From Pseudomonas pohangensis (GTDB lineage: Bacteria > Pseudomonadota > Gammaproteobacteria > Pseudomonadales > Pseudomonadaceae): a stretch of 64,000 bases of DNA. The notes beneath the pieces are model-generated. The model was not told the origin of the DNA. It did not search any database and saw only the letters and a list, made by a program, of their open reading frames with translations. Position numbers and translations under genes: made by a program. The stretch is taken from positions 3,705,590 through 3,769,589 of the forward strand of contig NZ_LT629785.1 in the NCBI RefSeq assembly GCF_900105995.1, written 5' to 3'. This document shows positions 26,514 to 35,972 of the stretch, in pieces. Positions within the stretch are counted from its first letter, which is position 1. Every line of letters starts with the position of its first letter.

Positions 26514-26714
26514 GAGACACCTCCGAGACTCCATCCTATGGCGTCGCCCGGCAAGTCACCATGCCTCTGCCGCAGTACCTCCAAAGAGGTGCTCGGGTAC
26601 GGGTGAAATTCTCCGGACTGGAGTTTCGGTAAATCTTGCCCGGCAATAATTCAACAGCGGGTTAACTGCGGTTATGCTGCGCCAATTGGTGCAGGCAACC
26701 CTTCTGGAGATTTG

Positions 26715-27341
26715 ATGGACATCAAACAGCTGCTCGACAACAACCGTTACTGGTCGGAATCCATGCGTGCGCGGGATCCGGAATTCTTTTCGCGTCTGGC
26801 CAATCAGCAGAAGCCGGAATTCCTCTGGGTCGGTTGCTCGGACAGCCGGGTGCCGGCCAACGAAGTGATCGGCCTGATGCCCGGTGAAGTGTTCGTGCAC
26901 CGCAACGTAGCCAATATGGTGGTCGCCACCGACATGAACTTCCTCTCGGTGCTGCAGTTCGCGGTGGATGTGCTCAAGGTCAAGCAGGTGATTGTCTGTG
27001 GTCACTACGGCTGTGGCGGTGTGCGTGCGGCCTTGAGTCACAACGAACTGGGGCTGATCGACAACTGGCTGCGGGCGATCAAGGCGCTGTATCACCAGAG
27101 CCGCGAGCAGTTCGAGGGGCTCGATGAAGAGGCACGGGTCGATCTGCTCTGTGAGCTGAATGTGCAGCGCCAGGTGCGCAACGTCTGCCATACCACCATC
27201 GTGCAGAACGCCTGGAAGCGGAACCAGCAACTCAGCGTGCACGGCTGGATCTATGGCCTGAAGGACGGCCTGGTGAATGATCTGGGTGTGACGATCAACT
27301 CTGCCCAGCAGCTCGACGATACCTTTCTCTATCAGGACTGA
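26715..27341 (+). CDS. can: Beta-class carbonic anhydrase
   Basis: The 208-residue protein has zinc ligands Cys41, Asp43 (CSDSR), His97 and Cys100 (CGHYGCGG). The Asp43/Arg45 pair is the mark of type II beta enzymes, which are bicarbonate-regulated. It hydrates CO2 reversibly in the cytoplasm and supplies bicarbonate for carboxylases. The ATG at 26715 follows CTGGAG. It stands alone, divergent from dnr across 201 bases with no clear Fnr box. Confidence 0.95.
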   Translation: MDIKQLLDNNRYWSESMRARDPEFFSRLANQQKPEFLWVGCSDSRVPANEVIGLMPGEVFVHRNVANMVVATDMNFLSVLQFAVDVLKVKQVIVCGHYGCGGVRAALSHNELGLIDNWLRAIKALYHQSREQFEGLDEEARVDLLCELNVQRQVRNVCHTTIVQNAWKRNQQLSVHGWIYGLKDGLVNDLGVTINSAQQLDDTFLYQD

Positions 27342-27479
27342 AGCCAGGGTCCGGGCCGTGCCGGGTTGCGGCCCGCCAATACATTCAGCCAGCTGCCCGT
27401 CGGCTTGGCTGTAACCCGCTGCCGGTGCCCGGTGGCGGGTTAAAACTCCATAAAAGCAATATGTTGGCGGGCGCAGACG

Positions 27480-28973
27480 TTAGCGTGTGGACGCCTTGCC
27501 CGTCTTGCCCCGTGGCGTGGTCGCGCTCAGGCGTTGCAGCAGGGTGCCGATGTTGTTGCCAAACCAGCGACTCAACCGCGTGCGGTCCTGGATCATCGGA
27601 ATCTGCGGCCAGGTGGCCCGTTCGCCCAGGCGGATGTACTCCAGCAGATCCTCGAAGCTGGGGTTCTGCAGCACCTTGGGAAACAGGCCCAGCTTGAATG
27701 GCAGCTGGATGTGCATGTCGCTGCTGGCGTAACGCTGGCTGACCACGCCGTGAGCGGTGGCCAGCAAGCCGCGCATCAAGCCGTTCGGCTGACGCTTGCG
27801 CGCAGCATTCAGCACCTGTGACCAGCTGTCGAAGGCAATGCCGCCATACATCCGTGTCAACGCCGAGAAATGGCTGCGGTTATCCCCCGACACCGCCTGG
27901 AACGGCACGATATGCGGGTTGGCCTGGGAGGTGATGAAGTGGTTGATGTTCAGCAGTTGCGCGAGCTGGGCAAACGGCAGGTCATTGCCTACCGAACCAT
28001 CCACCCACAGCTCGCCTTCCATCCATGGCACTACCTGACCCTGCTGGCGCGCCAGCAATTGCACCGGTTTGAAGGCGCCGGGAATGGCGCAGGAAGCGAC
28101 CGAGGCGTTGTGGATCATGGTGTCCGGGGCCGACAGATAATTCAGCAGGCGTGGGCTCTGCACCGTGTTGTACGGGCATACCGAGATATTCAGGATGCGC
28201 CGCGAGTGCTGCATCGACTCGGCAAAGGTCATTTCGGGGGTCAGGGTCTGCAGGAATTTCAGCAGGTGCGGCTGATCCATGATCGTGCGCTGGGCGAGCA
28301 TTTCCCTGAACGGCAGCACGCGCAAGGCATCGAGAAAAATCGACTGCGGGTTGGCCAGCTGCGCGCGGATTTCGTCATCGTTATGGGTGCAGGCCCAGGC
28401 GGCAATGATCGAGCCCATGCTCGAACCGGAAATACTGCGCGGCAGCAGATCCTGTTCGAACAGCGCCTTGACCACGCCCAGATGAAAGATTCCCAGTGCG
28501 CCACCGCCCGATAACAGCAGTGCCGGACGGCCGTAGACGCGGCCGACCCGCTTGAGTTCCTCCAGCTTGAACGCATCGTCGGCGCCCTCCACGTCGAGGC
28601 TGAGCAGCTGTCCGGCACAGGCCTCGACCTCGTCAAGAAACTCGGTGACGACAAACTTGGTGCCGGCCTTGGCGGTATGGTAGAGCTCCGGGTGGGTGAA
28701 CTCGCTCTGGTGGCGGAACAGTACTTCCTGCAACTTGGCGCGCAGGCCCCAGGTCTCGCCGGCTTCGCGCATTTCGCGCAGGCGCAGGATGCTTTTCCGG
28801 ATCTCCGGCACGTGCAGCAGGTCAGTGTGGTCATCGGCGCGCCAGTCGTCGGCGCCGGTGACCCGGTCATGCTCCCCGGCCAGTGCCAGCCATTCGGCAT
28901 AACTCTGCGCTTCACGCAAATCGGCCTCGATTTTTGACCGCGAGCGGGTGGCGGCGGGCTTGCTGGGCATCAA
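27480..28973 (-). CDS. Patatin-like phospholipase with DUF3336 domain
   Basis: The 497-residue protein has an N-terminal DUF3336 region (about 15-150), then a patatin core. The oxyanion-hole motif is SGGGALGIFHLG and the nucleophile elbow is GSSMG, with the catalytic Asp in WVDGSVGND. These proteins are related to yeast Tgl triacylglycerol lipases and act as lipases or phospholipases. The C-terminus is basic (TTPRGKTGKAST). In pseudomonads such lipases occur with storage-lipid genes; a WS/DGAT is at 57 kb. Confidence 0.88.
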   Translation of the reverse strand: MMPSKPAATRSRSKIEADLREAQSYAEWLALAGEHDRVTGADDWRADDHTDLLHVPEIRKSILRLREMREAGETWGLRAKLQEVLFRHQSEFTHPELYHTAKAGTKFVVTEFLDEVEACAGQLLSLDVEGADDAFKLEELKRVGRVYGRPALLLSGGGALGIFHLGVVKALFEQDLLPRSISGSSMGSIIAAWACTHNDDEIRAQLANPQSIFLDALRVLPFREMLAQRTIMDQPHLLKFLQTLTPEMTFAESMQHSRRILNISVCPYNTVQSPRLLNYLSAPDTMIHNASVASCAIPGAFKPVQLLARQQGQVVPWMEGELWVDGSVGNDLPFAQLAQLLNINHFITSQANPHIVPFQAVSGDNRSHFSALTRMYGGIAFDSWSQVLNAARKRQPNGLMRGLLATAHGVVSQRYASSDMHIQLPFKLGLFPKVLQNPSFEDLLEYIRLGERATWPQIPMIQDRTRLSRWFGNNIGTLLQRLSATTPRGKTGKASTR

Positions 28974-29096
28974 ATGGAACTCCTGCGCTGGGCGGCGGTG
29001 TGCAACCGCCGAAAAGGGTCAACTGATCCTAGTCGCTGCCCCGCGCCTTTGCCGGCGCTGAATGGTGCACGGGAGCAGCGGCCGCTGATCCGGGTT

Positions 29097-30089
29097 CTAG
29101 GGTCTTGGCACATGCAGTGCGCGGAAACGCGCGCGGTAGCTGCTGGGTGAGTAGCCGGTTCTGCGTTTGAACAGGCGGATAAACGAGCTGATATCGGCAT
29201 AGCCCACCGCATTGGTGATGTCTTCGATGCTGGCGCCGGACTGCACCAGCTGGCGCCCGGCCGCGTCGAGGCGGACTTCCTGCAGGTAGTTCAGCGGTGT
29301 GACCCCGGTAGCCAGTTTGAAGCGCCGGGCCAGTGAACGGTTCGACAGGCCAAAGCGCTGACTGACGTTCGCCAGGCAAACCGCTTCGCTGTAATGGCAC
29401 TCCAGCCAGCGCTGGATCTCCAGGATGGTCTGGTCGCTGTGGTGACGCTTGCTCGCCAGGGGCGTGAAGGACAGCTGGGTGGCGCGCTCCAGATCGACCA
29501 TGAAGTACTTGGCGGTATCCATGGCGGTCTGGTGGTCGCAGAACAGCTCGACCAGATACAGCCCCAGATCAAACCACGAGGTGCCGCCGGCATCACAGAG
29601 GATGTTGCCATCGTGGATCAGCAGCTGGTCGGGGCGCAGGTCGACCTGCGGATAGCGTGCGCGAAACAGTTCGACGTTATCCCAGAAAGTGGTCGCCGGT
29701 TTGCCGTGCAGCAAACCGGCTTCGGCCAGAAAGAACGAGCCGTTGCTGTTGCTGCCCAGCAGGCTGCCGGCTTGCCCGGCACGCCGCAGCACCTCCACCA
29801 GCCACTGGTTGTCGGCCAGGCTCTGTTCGATATCGCCGGCAATAGTCGGCACCAGATAGACATCGCTGGCGGCAATCTCGCTGATCGCACAATGCGCAGT
29901 CAGGCTCAGGCGGTTCATCACCTGCACCGGCTGGCCGTCGCGGCTGGCCAGGCGGATCTGGAAATGCCCGCCGCTGCTGGCCGGATGGCGGCGCTGATAG
30001 GCGTTGCCGGCAAAGTACAGCAGGTCGTGGATGCCCATGACGGCGGCCGCCAGCGCGTAGTCGAAGAGCAATACGGTGACGCTGACCAT
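29097..30089 (-). CDS. GlxA-type transcription regulator (DJ-1/PfpI plus AraC HTH)
   Basis: The 330-residue protein has an N-terminal class I glutamine-amidotransferase-like domain of the DJ-1/PfpI fold (about 1-190). An AraC double HTH follows (about 220-320: CLANVSQRFGLSNRSLARRFKLATG and IEDITNAVGYADISSFIRLFKRRTG). Regulators of this kind commonly control amine or choline-derivative breakdown. It is divergent from the molybdopterin oxidoreductase with 144 bases between starts, so it may control that gene. The effector is not predictable. Confidence 0.87.
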   Translation of the reverse strand: MVSVTVLLFDYALAAAVMGIHDLLYFAGNAYQRRHPASSGGHFQIRLASRDGQPVQVMNRLSLTAHCAISEIAASDVYLVPTIAGDIEQSLADNQWLVEVLRRAGQAGSLLGSNSNGSFFLAEAGLLHGKPATTFWDNVELFRARYPQVDLRPDQLLIHDGNILCDAGGTSWFDLGLYLVELFCDHQTAMDTAKYFMVDLERATQLSFTPLASKRHHSDQTILEIQRWLECHYSEAVCLANVSQRFGLSNRSLARRFKLATGVTPLNYLQEVRLDAAGRQLVQSGASIEDITNAVGYADISSFIRLFKRRTGYSPSSYRARFRALHVPRP

Positions 30090-30233
30090 ACAGCTGGCTC
30101 CCTGGCGTGGCGGTCATCGCAACAGTTTGGCTGAAATGACCAATTTTATGTCGTTTTCTACAATTACACAGCGCGGGTGCGGTTGCCAGAATGGCTGTCC
30201 CGATCCGCCACGGTTTTCCGGAAGACAGCCAGC

Positions 30234-32339
30234 ATGAGCGACGTCCAGACCCACTACCGAACCTGCAACATCTGCGAAGCCATGTGCGGCATTGAAATCA
30301 GACATCGGGGTGAGGAGATTCTCTCGATCAAGCCCGATCCGGCGGATCCTTTCAGTCGCGGCCACATCTGCCCCAAGGCCGTGGCGCTGCAGGATTTCTA
30401 CCACGACCCGGAGCGCCTGAAAAAACCGCTGCGCAAAATCCCCGGTGGCTGGGAAGAGATCAGCTGGAAGGCGGCGTTTGCCGAGATCGGTGCGCGCATG
30501 CGCGGCATCCAGGCCGAGTACGGGCCGCACAGCGTCGGTGCCTACATGGGCAATCCGAATGCGCACAATCTGGGCAACGCCATATTCCTGCCACAGTTTT
30601 TCAAGGCGCTGGGCAGCAAGCAGCGCTTCAGTTCGGCATCCGCCGACCAGCTGCCGCACCATGTGGCAGCCAACTACATGTTTGGCGCCGGCATGAGCAT
30701 TTCGGTGCCGGACATCAATCGTACCGACTACCTGCTGATCATCGGCGGCAACCCGGTGGTGTCCAACGGCAGCATGATGAGCGCTGCGGGCATGCCGGGA
30801 CGCATCAAGGCGATTCAGCAGCGTGGCGGCAAGGTCGTGGTGATTGATCCGCGGCGTACAGAGACGGCCAAAATCGCCAGTGAGCATCTGTTTATTCGGC
30901 CGGAAAAAGATGCGCTGTTACTGCTCGCCATGATCCACACGCTGATCGCCGACGATCGGGTGCAGCTGCGCCATCTGCAAGCCATCACCGACGGCTTCGA
31001 GCAGGTCAAAAGCGCCGCTGCAGCATTTTCTCCGGAGGCAGTCGCAGAAGCTGTGGGCATCAGCGCCGGGAAGATTCGCCAGTTGACGCATGAGTTCGCC
31101 AGTGCGCCCTCGGCGGTCTGCTACAGCCGCATGGGCGCTTCCACGCAATCGTTCGGTGGCCTGTGCCAGTGGCTGACGCTGGTGCTCAACATCATCAGCG
31201 GCAATTTCGACCGGGTCGGCGGGGCGATGTTTCCGCAACCGGCGTTTGACCTGCTGGCCGGCGTCAAGGCCGGTCGTGCCAATTCCTATGGTCGTTACCA
31301 GTCGCGCGTGCGCCAGTTGCCGTATTTCAACGGCGAGTTCCCCATCGCCGCGCTGGCGGAGGAAATCCTCACGCCCGGCGCGGAGCAGATCAGGGCGCTG
31401 TTCACCATTGCCGGCAATCCGGTGCTGTCGGCGCCCAACGGTGACCGCCTGACAGAAGCCTTTGCCGCACTCGAATTCATGGTCAGCGTGGATATCTACC
31501 TGAACGAGACCAGCATACATGCCGACATCATCCTGCCGGCCACAACCGGTCTGGAAATCGCCCATTTCGATGTGTTCTTCAACAGTTTTGCCGTGAGCAA
31601 TACGGTGAAGTACTCACCGCCGATGTTCGAAAAAGCCGATTATCAGAAGCACGACTGGCAGATTCTCAAGGGACTGATCAGCTGCCTGACCGGCATTGCC
31701 GAAGATGGCAGCACGCCGGAACTGCTGCTCGACCAGGGGCTCAGGGCCGGTCGCTACCAGGCGCAGGGAATGAGTCTGCAACTGTTGCTGGACAACCCCC
31801 ACGGCATCGACCTCGGCCCGTTGCAGCCCTGCGTGGCCGAACGGTTGCGCACGGCGGACGGACGCATCCAGCTGGCCCCGGCAATGTACCTCAACGATTT
31901 GCCGCGCCTGCGCGCAGCCCTGCAGGACGATGCCGCCCTGCGCGCCGAATTTCCGTTCCAGATGATCAGCCGGCGGCTGGTGCGCAATCACAACACCTGG
32001 ACGCACAACGCGTATCGCCTGATCAAGGGCAAGAACCCGGTGACCCTGCAGATGCATTCCGCCGATGCCCAGCGCCTGCAGTTGCACACCGGGCAAACGG
32101 TCAGCGTGCGCTCGGCCAGCGGTCAGGTGCAGCTACCGCTGGAAATCGATGACGACATCCTGCCGGGGGTGGTCAGCATTCCCCAGGGTTGGGGGCATAA
32201 CCAGCAGGATACGGCGATGACTACGGCGGCCAGACAGCCGGGTATCAGCATCAACAGCCTGACCGATGATCGTCGTATCGACCCCTTGACCGGCAATGCC
32301 GCGCTTAACGGTACGCCGGTGGTGATTGCTGCGGCCTGA
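30234..32339 (+). CDS. Molybdopterin-dependent oxidoreductase with N-terminal 4Fe-4S site
   Basis: The protein has 701 residues from ATG 30234 (MSDVQTHYRTCNICEAMCG). The N-terminal Cys pattern CNICEAMC plus HICPKA forms a 4Fe-4S site. The DMSO-reductase-family molybdopterin domain follows, with a C-terminal molydopterin dinucleotide-binding domain (about 575-690: LVRNHNTWTHNAYRL). No signal peptide is seen, so it is cytoplasmic and looks like the assimilatory/formate-dehydrogenase-like branch. No partner subunit is encoded next to it. Substrate unknown; the divergent GlxA-type regulator hints at an inducible role. Confidence 0.85.
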   Translation: MSDVQTHYRTCNICEAMCGIEIRHRGEEILSIKPDPADPFSRGHICPKAVALQDFYHDPERLKKPLRKIPGGWEEISWKAAFAEIGARMRGIQAEYGPHSVGAYMGNPNAHNLGNAIFLPQFFKALGSKQRFSSASADQLPHHVAANYMFGAGMSISVPDINRTDYLLIIGGNPVVSNGSMMSAAGMPGRIKAIQQRGGKVVVIDPRRTETAKIASEHLFIRPEKDALLLLAMIHTLIADDRVQLRHLQAITDGFEQVKSAAAAFSPEAVAEAVGISAGKIRQLTHEFASAPSAVCYSRMGASTQSFGGLCQWLTLVLNIISGNFDRVGGAMFPQPAFDLLAGVKAGRANSYGRYQSRVRQLPYFNGEFPIAALAEEILTPGAEQIRALFTIAGNPVLSAPNGDRLTEAFAALEFMVSVDIYLNETSIHADIILPATTGLEIAHFDVFFNSFAVSNTVKYSPPMFEKADYQKHDWQILKGLISCLTGIAEDGSTPELLLDQGLRAGRYQAQGMSLQLLLDNPHGIDLGPLQPCVAERLRTADGRIQLAPAMYLNDLPRLRAALQDDAALRAEFPFQMISRRLVRNHNTWTHNAYRLIKGKNPVTLQMHSADAQRLQLHTGQTVSVRSASGQVQLPLEIDDDILPGVVSIPQGWGHNQQDTAMTTAARQPGISINSLTDDRRIDPLTGNAALNGTPVVIAAA

Positions 32340-32400
32340 TTGCAGGCTGATTTCGGTGCTGGGGCCACCCGGCAACCATTGAAGCGGTGCGCCGCCTAGC
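32340..32400. other. Short gap between oxidoreductase and IS element
   Basis: These 61 bases hold no gene. The last six (CCTAGC, 32395-32400) are the left copy of the target duplication made by the IS element. Confidence 0.6.
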
Positions 32401-33343
32401 TGTGTAAACCCAGTACGTTGTTCAGTGAAAGTGGTGCGCGACTGATGGGCGGATGGTAACCGAGACTGGCGTGCGGCCGGTGCCAATTATATTGATGCAG
32501 CCAAGGCATCAGGTGCTGTGCGCGTTGCGCTGAACTTTCGTAGCTACGGGCATAGGCCCACTCGCGCAGACTGGTCTGGATGAAGCGCTCAGCCTTGCCG
32601 TTGGTCCTTGGCGTATATGGCTTGGTGCGCAGATGGCGTAACCCCAGCCGCTTGACCAGGCGGCGGAACTTGCGTGAGCCATAGCAGCTGCCGTTGTCGG
32701 TCATGATGCGGGTGAAGCGAATACCCAGCGCGCGATAGTAGCGCAGCGCTCGGAGCAAGGCCTGGCAAGCACTGCGCCCCCGCTCATCGGGGTGCAGACT
32801 GCTGAAAGCGATGCGGCTGGCATCATCGATGGCGACATGGACGTACTCCCAGCCCGCGCCGTTGGAGTTCTGCTGGCGATCGCCCGTGGCCCTATGGCCT
32901 GGTCGCCAGAAACGCCCCAGTTTCTTGATATCCAGATGCAGTAGATCACCGGGGGTCGGATATTCGTAGCGCACTACCGGTGGCGCGGGCTCCAGTTCCG
33001 CCAGACGATGAAAGCCGGCTTGTCGCAGGCGGCGTGCAATGGTGCTGACGGCCACGGCCACTTCCCCGGCGATCTGGCGGTAGGTTTTGCGTGCACGGCG
33101 TAGCTCAATCGCGCGCTCTATCAGCGTATCGGCGGTTGCATGCGGGCAGTGCCGAGGTCGTGACGAGCGGTCTTGTAGACCGGTCTCGCCTTCCTCGCGA
33201 AAGCGCTTGAGCCATTTGTAGGCGGTTCGCACGCTCACCCCGGCAGCCTGAGCGGCTTCCTCGACTCTCAAACCATGTTGAATGCGCTGAACCAAAAGGG
33301 CTCGACCGCGGGGAGTAAGACGGGCATGTTTATGCAAGTTCAT
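32396..33343 (-). CDS. IS481-family transposase
   Basis: The 315-residue protein has an N-terminal pair of HTH motifs (about 20-60, GLRVEEAAQAAGVSVRTAYKWLKRF) and a DDE integrase core. The core includes HLDIKK and VHVAIDDASR, MTDNGSCYGS and the Glu of NGKAERFIQ. The reading frame leaves the element at its left end: part of the last sense codon (AGC) and the whole TAG stop come from the CCTAGC target copy outside the inverted repeat. The gene appears functional. Confidence 0.93.
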   Translation of the reverse strand: MNLHKHARLTPRGRALLVQRIQHGLRVEEAAQAAGVSVRTAYKWLKRFREEGETGLQDRSSRPRHCPHATADTLIERAIELRRARKTYRQIAGEVAVAVSTIARRLRQAGFHRLAELEPAPPVVRYEYPTPGDLLHLDIKKLGRFWRPGHRATGDRQQNSNGAGWEYVHVAIDDASRIAFSSLHPDERGRSACQALLRALRYYRALGIRFTRIMTDNGSCYGSRKFRRLVKRLGLRHLRTKPYTPRTNGKAERFIQTSLREWAYARSYESSAQRAQHLMPWLHQYNWHRPHASLGYHPPISRAPLSLNNVLGLHS

Positions 33344-33425
33344 TCGGGGCTCCTGGAAGGCATGGTGGGTCGCACTTCCAGAATTCCGGGAAAGCCCCGG
33401 ATGAACAACCTACTGAGAGATCACA
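32401..33425 (-). mobile_element. IS481-family insertion sequence, complete (1025 bp)
   Basis: Terminal inverted repeats lie at 32401-32424 and 33402-33425; 18 of 24 positions match, including the TGTG end and the inner GTTGTTCA. The element is flanked by a 6-base direct repeat CCTAGC (32395-32400 and 33426-33431), which fits the NCTAGN target known for IS481. It carries one intact transposase. It sits directly after narL, whose stop codon lies inside the duplicated CCTAGC. Intact ends and duplication suggest a recent insertion. Confidence 0.93.
33402..33425. repeat. Terminal inverted repeat of the IS481 element (right end)
   Basis: This 24-base end pairs with 32401-32424. The outermost four bases CACA/TGTG and the inner TGAACAAC block are identical in the two ends; 18 of 24 positions agree overall. 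Confidence 0.85.
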
Positions 33426-33426
33426 C

Positions 33427-34065
33427 CTAGCGCATATGCTCCATGGCCCACACGGCGGCCTCGACGCGCGAGCGCAGGCCGAGTTTGTGCAGCAGGTTTT
33501 TCACGTGCACCTTGACCGTGCCTTCGGTGATGCCCAGCTTGTTGCCGATCATCTTGTTGCTGCTGCCGCCGGCAATCATCTTCAGCACCTGGCGCTCACG
33601 GTCGGTGAGGTCCAGCTGGCTGGCGCCTGCCGGCGCACGCAGGGCCTGGGCCAGCACGCGGGTCAGGGTCGGGCTGATGACCAGCGAACCCTGCATGGCT
33701 TCGCGCAATTGCGCGATGAGCTTCTCCGGCTCCATGTCCTTGAGCAGATAGCCGTCGGCGCCGAAGCGCATGGCGTCGCGCACATCGGCTTCGTCATCGG
33801 ACACGGTAAACATCAGCACCTTGCCCTTGTAGCCCTGTTCGCGCAGGCGCTTGAGGGTTTCCACCCCGTTCATTTCAGGCATGTTGTTGTCCAGCAGCAC
33901 CAGTTGCGGCTGCAACTGCGCCACCTGCTGCAGCGCTTCCAGGCCATTGCCGGCCTCGCCGATGACCAGCAGGTCATCTTCCAGATCGAGCAGCTGGCGC
34001 AGGCCGCGGCGCATCATCGGATGATCGTCGACCAGCAGCAGGGTGTAGGTCTCGGGGTTGCTCAT
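33427..34065 (-). CDS. narL: Nitrate/nitrite response regulator NarL
   Basis: This 212-residue response regulator has the receiver domain (about 7-125) with phosphoacceptor Asp59 (VLLDNNMPEMNG) and a LuxR-type HTH (about 148-205: LTDRERQVLKMIAGGSSNKMIGNKLGITEGTVKVHV). With NarX it activates nar genes when nitrate is present. Its start overlaps the narX stop by 4 bases. The IS481 element inserted at its stop codon; the duplicated target restores TAG, so the protein is unchanged, but any terminator beyond was displaced by 1 kb. Confidence 0.95.
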   Translation of the reverse strand: MSNPETYTLLLVDDHPMMRRGLRQLLDLEDDLLVIGEAGNGLEALQQVAQLQPQLVLLDNNMPEMNGVETLKRLREQGYKGKVLMFTVSDDEADVRDAMRFGADGYLLKDMEPEKLIAQLREAMQGSLVISPTLTRVLAQALRAPAGASQLDLTDRERQVLKMIAGGSSNKMIGNKLGITEGTVKVHVKNLLHKLGLRSRVEAAVWAMEHMR

Positions 34066-35864
34066 GCGGGTTCCTTGTCGGATTGCTGGCTGAAGAATAC
34101 AGGCTGGAAATGCAGCTGGATGCGTGTGCCACCGCCTTCACGGGGGCTGATCAGCAGTTGGCCGTCGAGGCTGCGCGCCCGTTCCTGCATGATGGTCAGG
34201 CCATGGTGCTGGCGGGTATCGAAGCCGTCACTGATGCCACAGCCATCGTCCTCGATCAGCAGTTCGATCTTCTCATGGGTCTGCCGCAGGGACACCCAGG
34301 CATGGCTGGCCCGGGAGTGTCGGGCGCAGTTGGACAGCGCTTCACGGGCTATCTGCAGCAAGTGGATCTGTTCATTGGCCGAGAGGCTGAACGGTAGCGA
34401 GGCGCAGTTGAGTTGCACATGAAAGTTGCCGCGCTGGGCAAATTCCCGCGCGGTTTCCTCCAGCGCCTGCTCCAGGCCGCCATCCTGAATCTGCAGGCGG
34501 AAGGTGGTCAGCAGTTCGCGCAGCTGGCGGTAGGCATTGTTCAGCCCTTCGCGGATTTCTTCACTGACCTGTTCCAGCTGTTCGGCGCTGCTGCCACGAC
34601 GGATCATGGTTTGCAGGCGGCTGACCTGCAGCTTCATGTAGGACAGCGCCTGGGCCAGTGAGTCGTGCAGTTCGCGGGCAATGGTGGTGCGCTCATCCAG
34701 CAGCAGCAGGCGATTGTCCTGTTCGCGCTGGCGCTCCAGCGACAAGGCGGTGCCGATCAGGTTGGTCAGCGCGCCGATCAGTTCACTTTCCCAGGCTGCC
34801 GGCAGGTGGCCGTCATCGAAACGTGCGCGCAGGTCGCCGAGGTTGAGACCCTGACTACTGATCGGAAAGATCTGCTGGCTGGGCAGATTGTTGCGCTCGC
34901 AACTTGCACAGTCATTGCGTGAACAGATTTCCCGCAGGTTGCTACCGTGCATGGCAATCAGCTGCTCCCCCGGCTCCAGCGGGTTGTCATGCAGGCACAG
35001 GCTCAATCGCAGGCCGGGCAGGCGCTGCTGGAAGCTGTTGATCAGGTCGTCGAGCTGCTCGACTTTGGCCGGGTTGCCGGCGAAGCGGCTGCTGCTCAGG
35101 TACAGCAGTTCCAGCGCGGCATTGCTCTGTGCCAGGTTCTGGGTCTTTTCGCGCACGCGCCGCTCCAGTGTGCGGTGCGATTCCTCGATGGCATCGGCCA
35201 TGGCGTTGAAGCTGACCGCCATCTGTCCCAGTTCATCCTCGGAAAGGTATTCGATACGCGCATTCAGGTCGCCGGCGCGAAAGCGTTCGGTGGCGCTGAC
35301 CAGATCCTGCAGCGGGATGATCACGGAGTTCTGCAGCTGATACATGATCACGATGAGAATGAACACCGTGAGCAACAGGGCGGCGCCCTGGATGTTCTGC
35401 TGCCAGCCCTGGCGGCGTTCGCTCTGATGCTGCAGCAGGGTGACGAAATTTTCGAGCTGGGCGACGAAGGTTTCTGCCTGCTGCTGGAAGTAGATTTTGT
35501 CACCGCGCTCGAGTGCCGGTTGCAGCTGTTCCTGCCAGGTGCCAAGCAGCTGGTTGTAGGCCTGCTGCAGCGGCTCGGCGGGGTTGCCGTTGAGCACCAC
35601 ATGCAGGTCGCTGCTGTGCAGGCGCTCAAGCATGTCGGCCTGTAGTGCGGCGATTTCCTGCGCGCTGGCACCACTTTCCAGCTTCCAGTCCAGCCGGTAG
35701 GTGGCCATGCGCAGTGAGCCGGCGGTATTGATCGCGGCAGCGTCGTCCTCGCTGACCCAGGCCAGCAGACCGGCACTGATGGCGCTGGACAGTGCCAGCA
35801 CGGCAATCAGGATCACCGCGAGGCCGGCGCGGGCGGGTAAAGAGCTTCTCAGCAGCTGCAGCAT
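34062..35864 (-). CDS. narX: Nitrate sensor histidine kinase NarX
   Basis: The 600-residue protein has TM1 (about 14-36), a periplasmic helical sensor with the nitrate P-box AAINTAGSLRMATYRL (43-58), TM2 (about 158-177) and HAMP (about 178-230). A central module carries a Cys cluster Cys314-x4-Cys319-x2-Cys322, and a HisKA_3/HATPase pair follows with His400 (ARELHDSLAQ). It phosphorylates NarL in response to nitrate. It is divergent from narK1 across a 235-base control region. Confidence 0.95.
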   Translation of the reverse strand: MLQLLRSSLPARAGLAVILIAVLALSSAISAGLLAWVSEDDAAAINTAGSLRMATYRLDWKLESGASAQEIAALQADMLERLHSSDLHVVLNGNPAEPLQQAYNQLLGTWQEQLQPALERGDKIYFQQQAETFVAQLENFVTLLQHQSERRQGWQQNIQGAALLLTVFILIVIMYQLQNSVIIPLQDLVSATERFRAGDLNARIEYLSEDELGQMAVSFNAMADAIEESHRTLERRVREKTQNLAQSNAALELLYLSSSRFAGNPAKVEQLDDLINSFQQRLPGLRLSLCLHDNPLEPGEQLIAMHGSNLREICSRNDCASCERNNLPSQQIFPISSQGLNLGDLRARFDDGHLPAAWESELIGALTNLIGTALSLERQREQDNRLLLLDERTTIARELHDSLAQALSYMKLQVSRLQTMIRRGSSAEQLEQVSEEIREGLNNAYRQLRELLTTFRLQIQDGGLEQALEETAREFAQRGNFHVQLNCASLPFSLSANEQIHLLQIAREALSNCARHSRASHAWVSLRQTHEKIELLIEDDGCGISDGFDTRQHHGLTIMQERARSLDGQLLISPREGGGTRIQLHFQPVFFSQQSDKEPA

Positions 35865-35972
35865 GGGTGGGCTACCCCTAAAGAGTTGATTGCTAGCCGA
35901 AGATCCTTGCAGGGTATCGGTATGAAGCGCTAACCATTTGAAATATATGAATATTATTTAAAAAAGAGATGC

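Noticed and set aside
32401..33425. IS element as a disruption of narL
   Set aside because: The target duplication keeps the narL TAG stop, and the protein is full length (212 residues).
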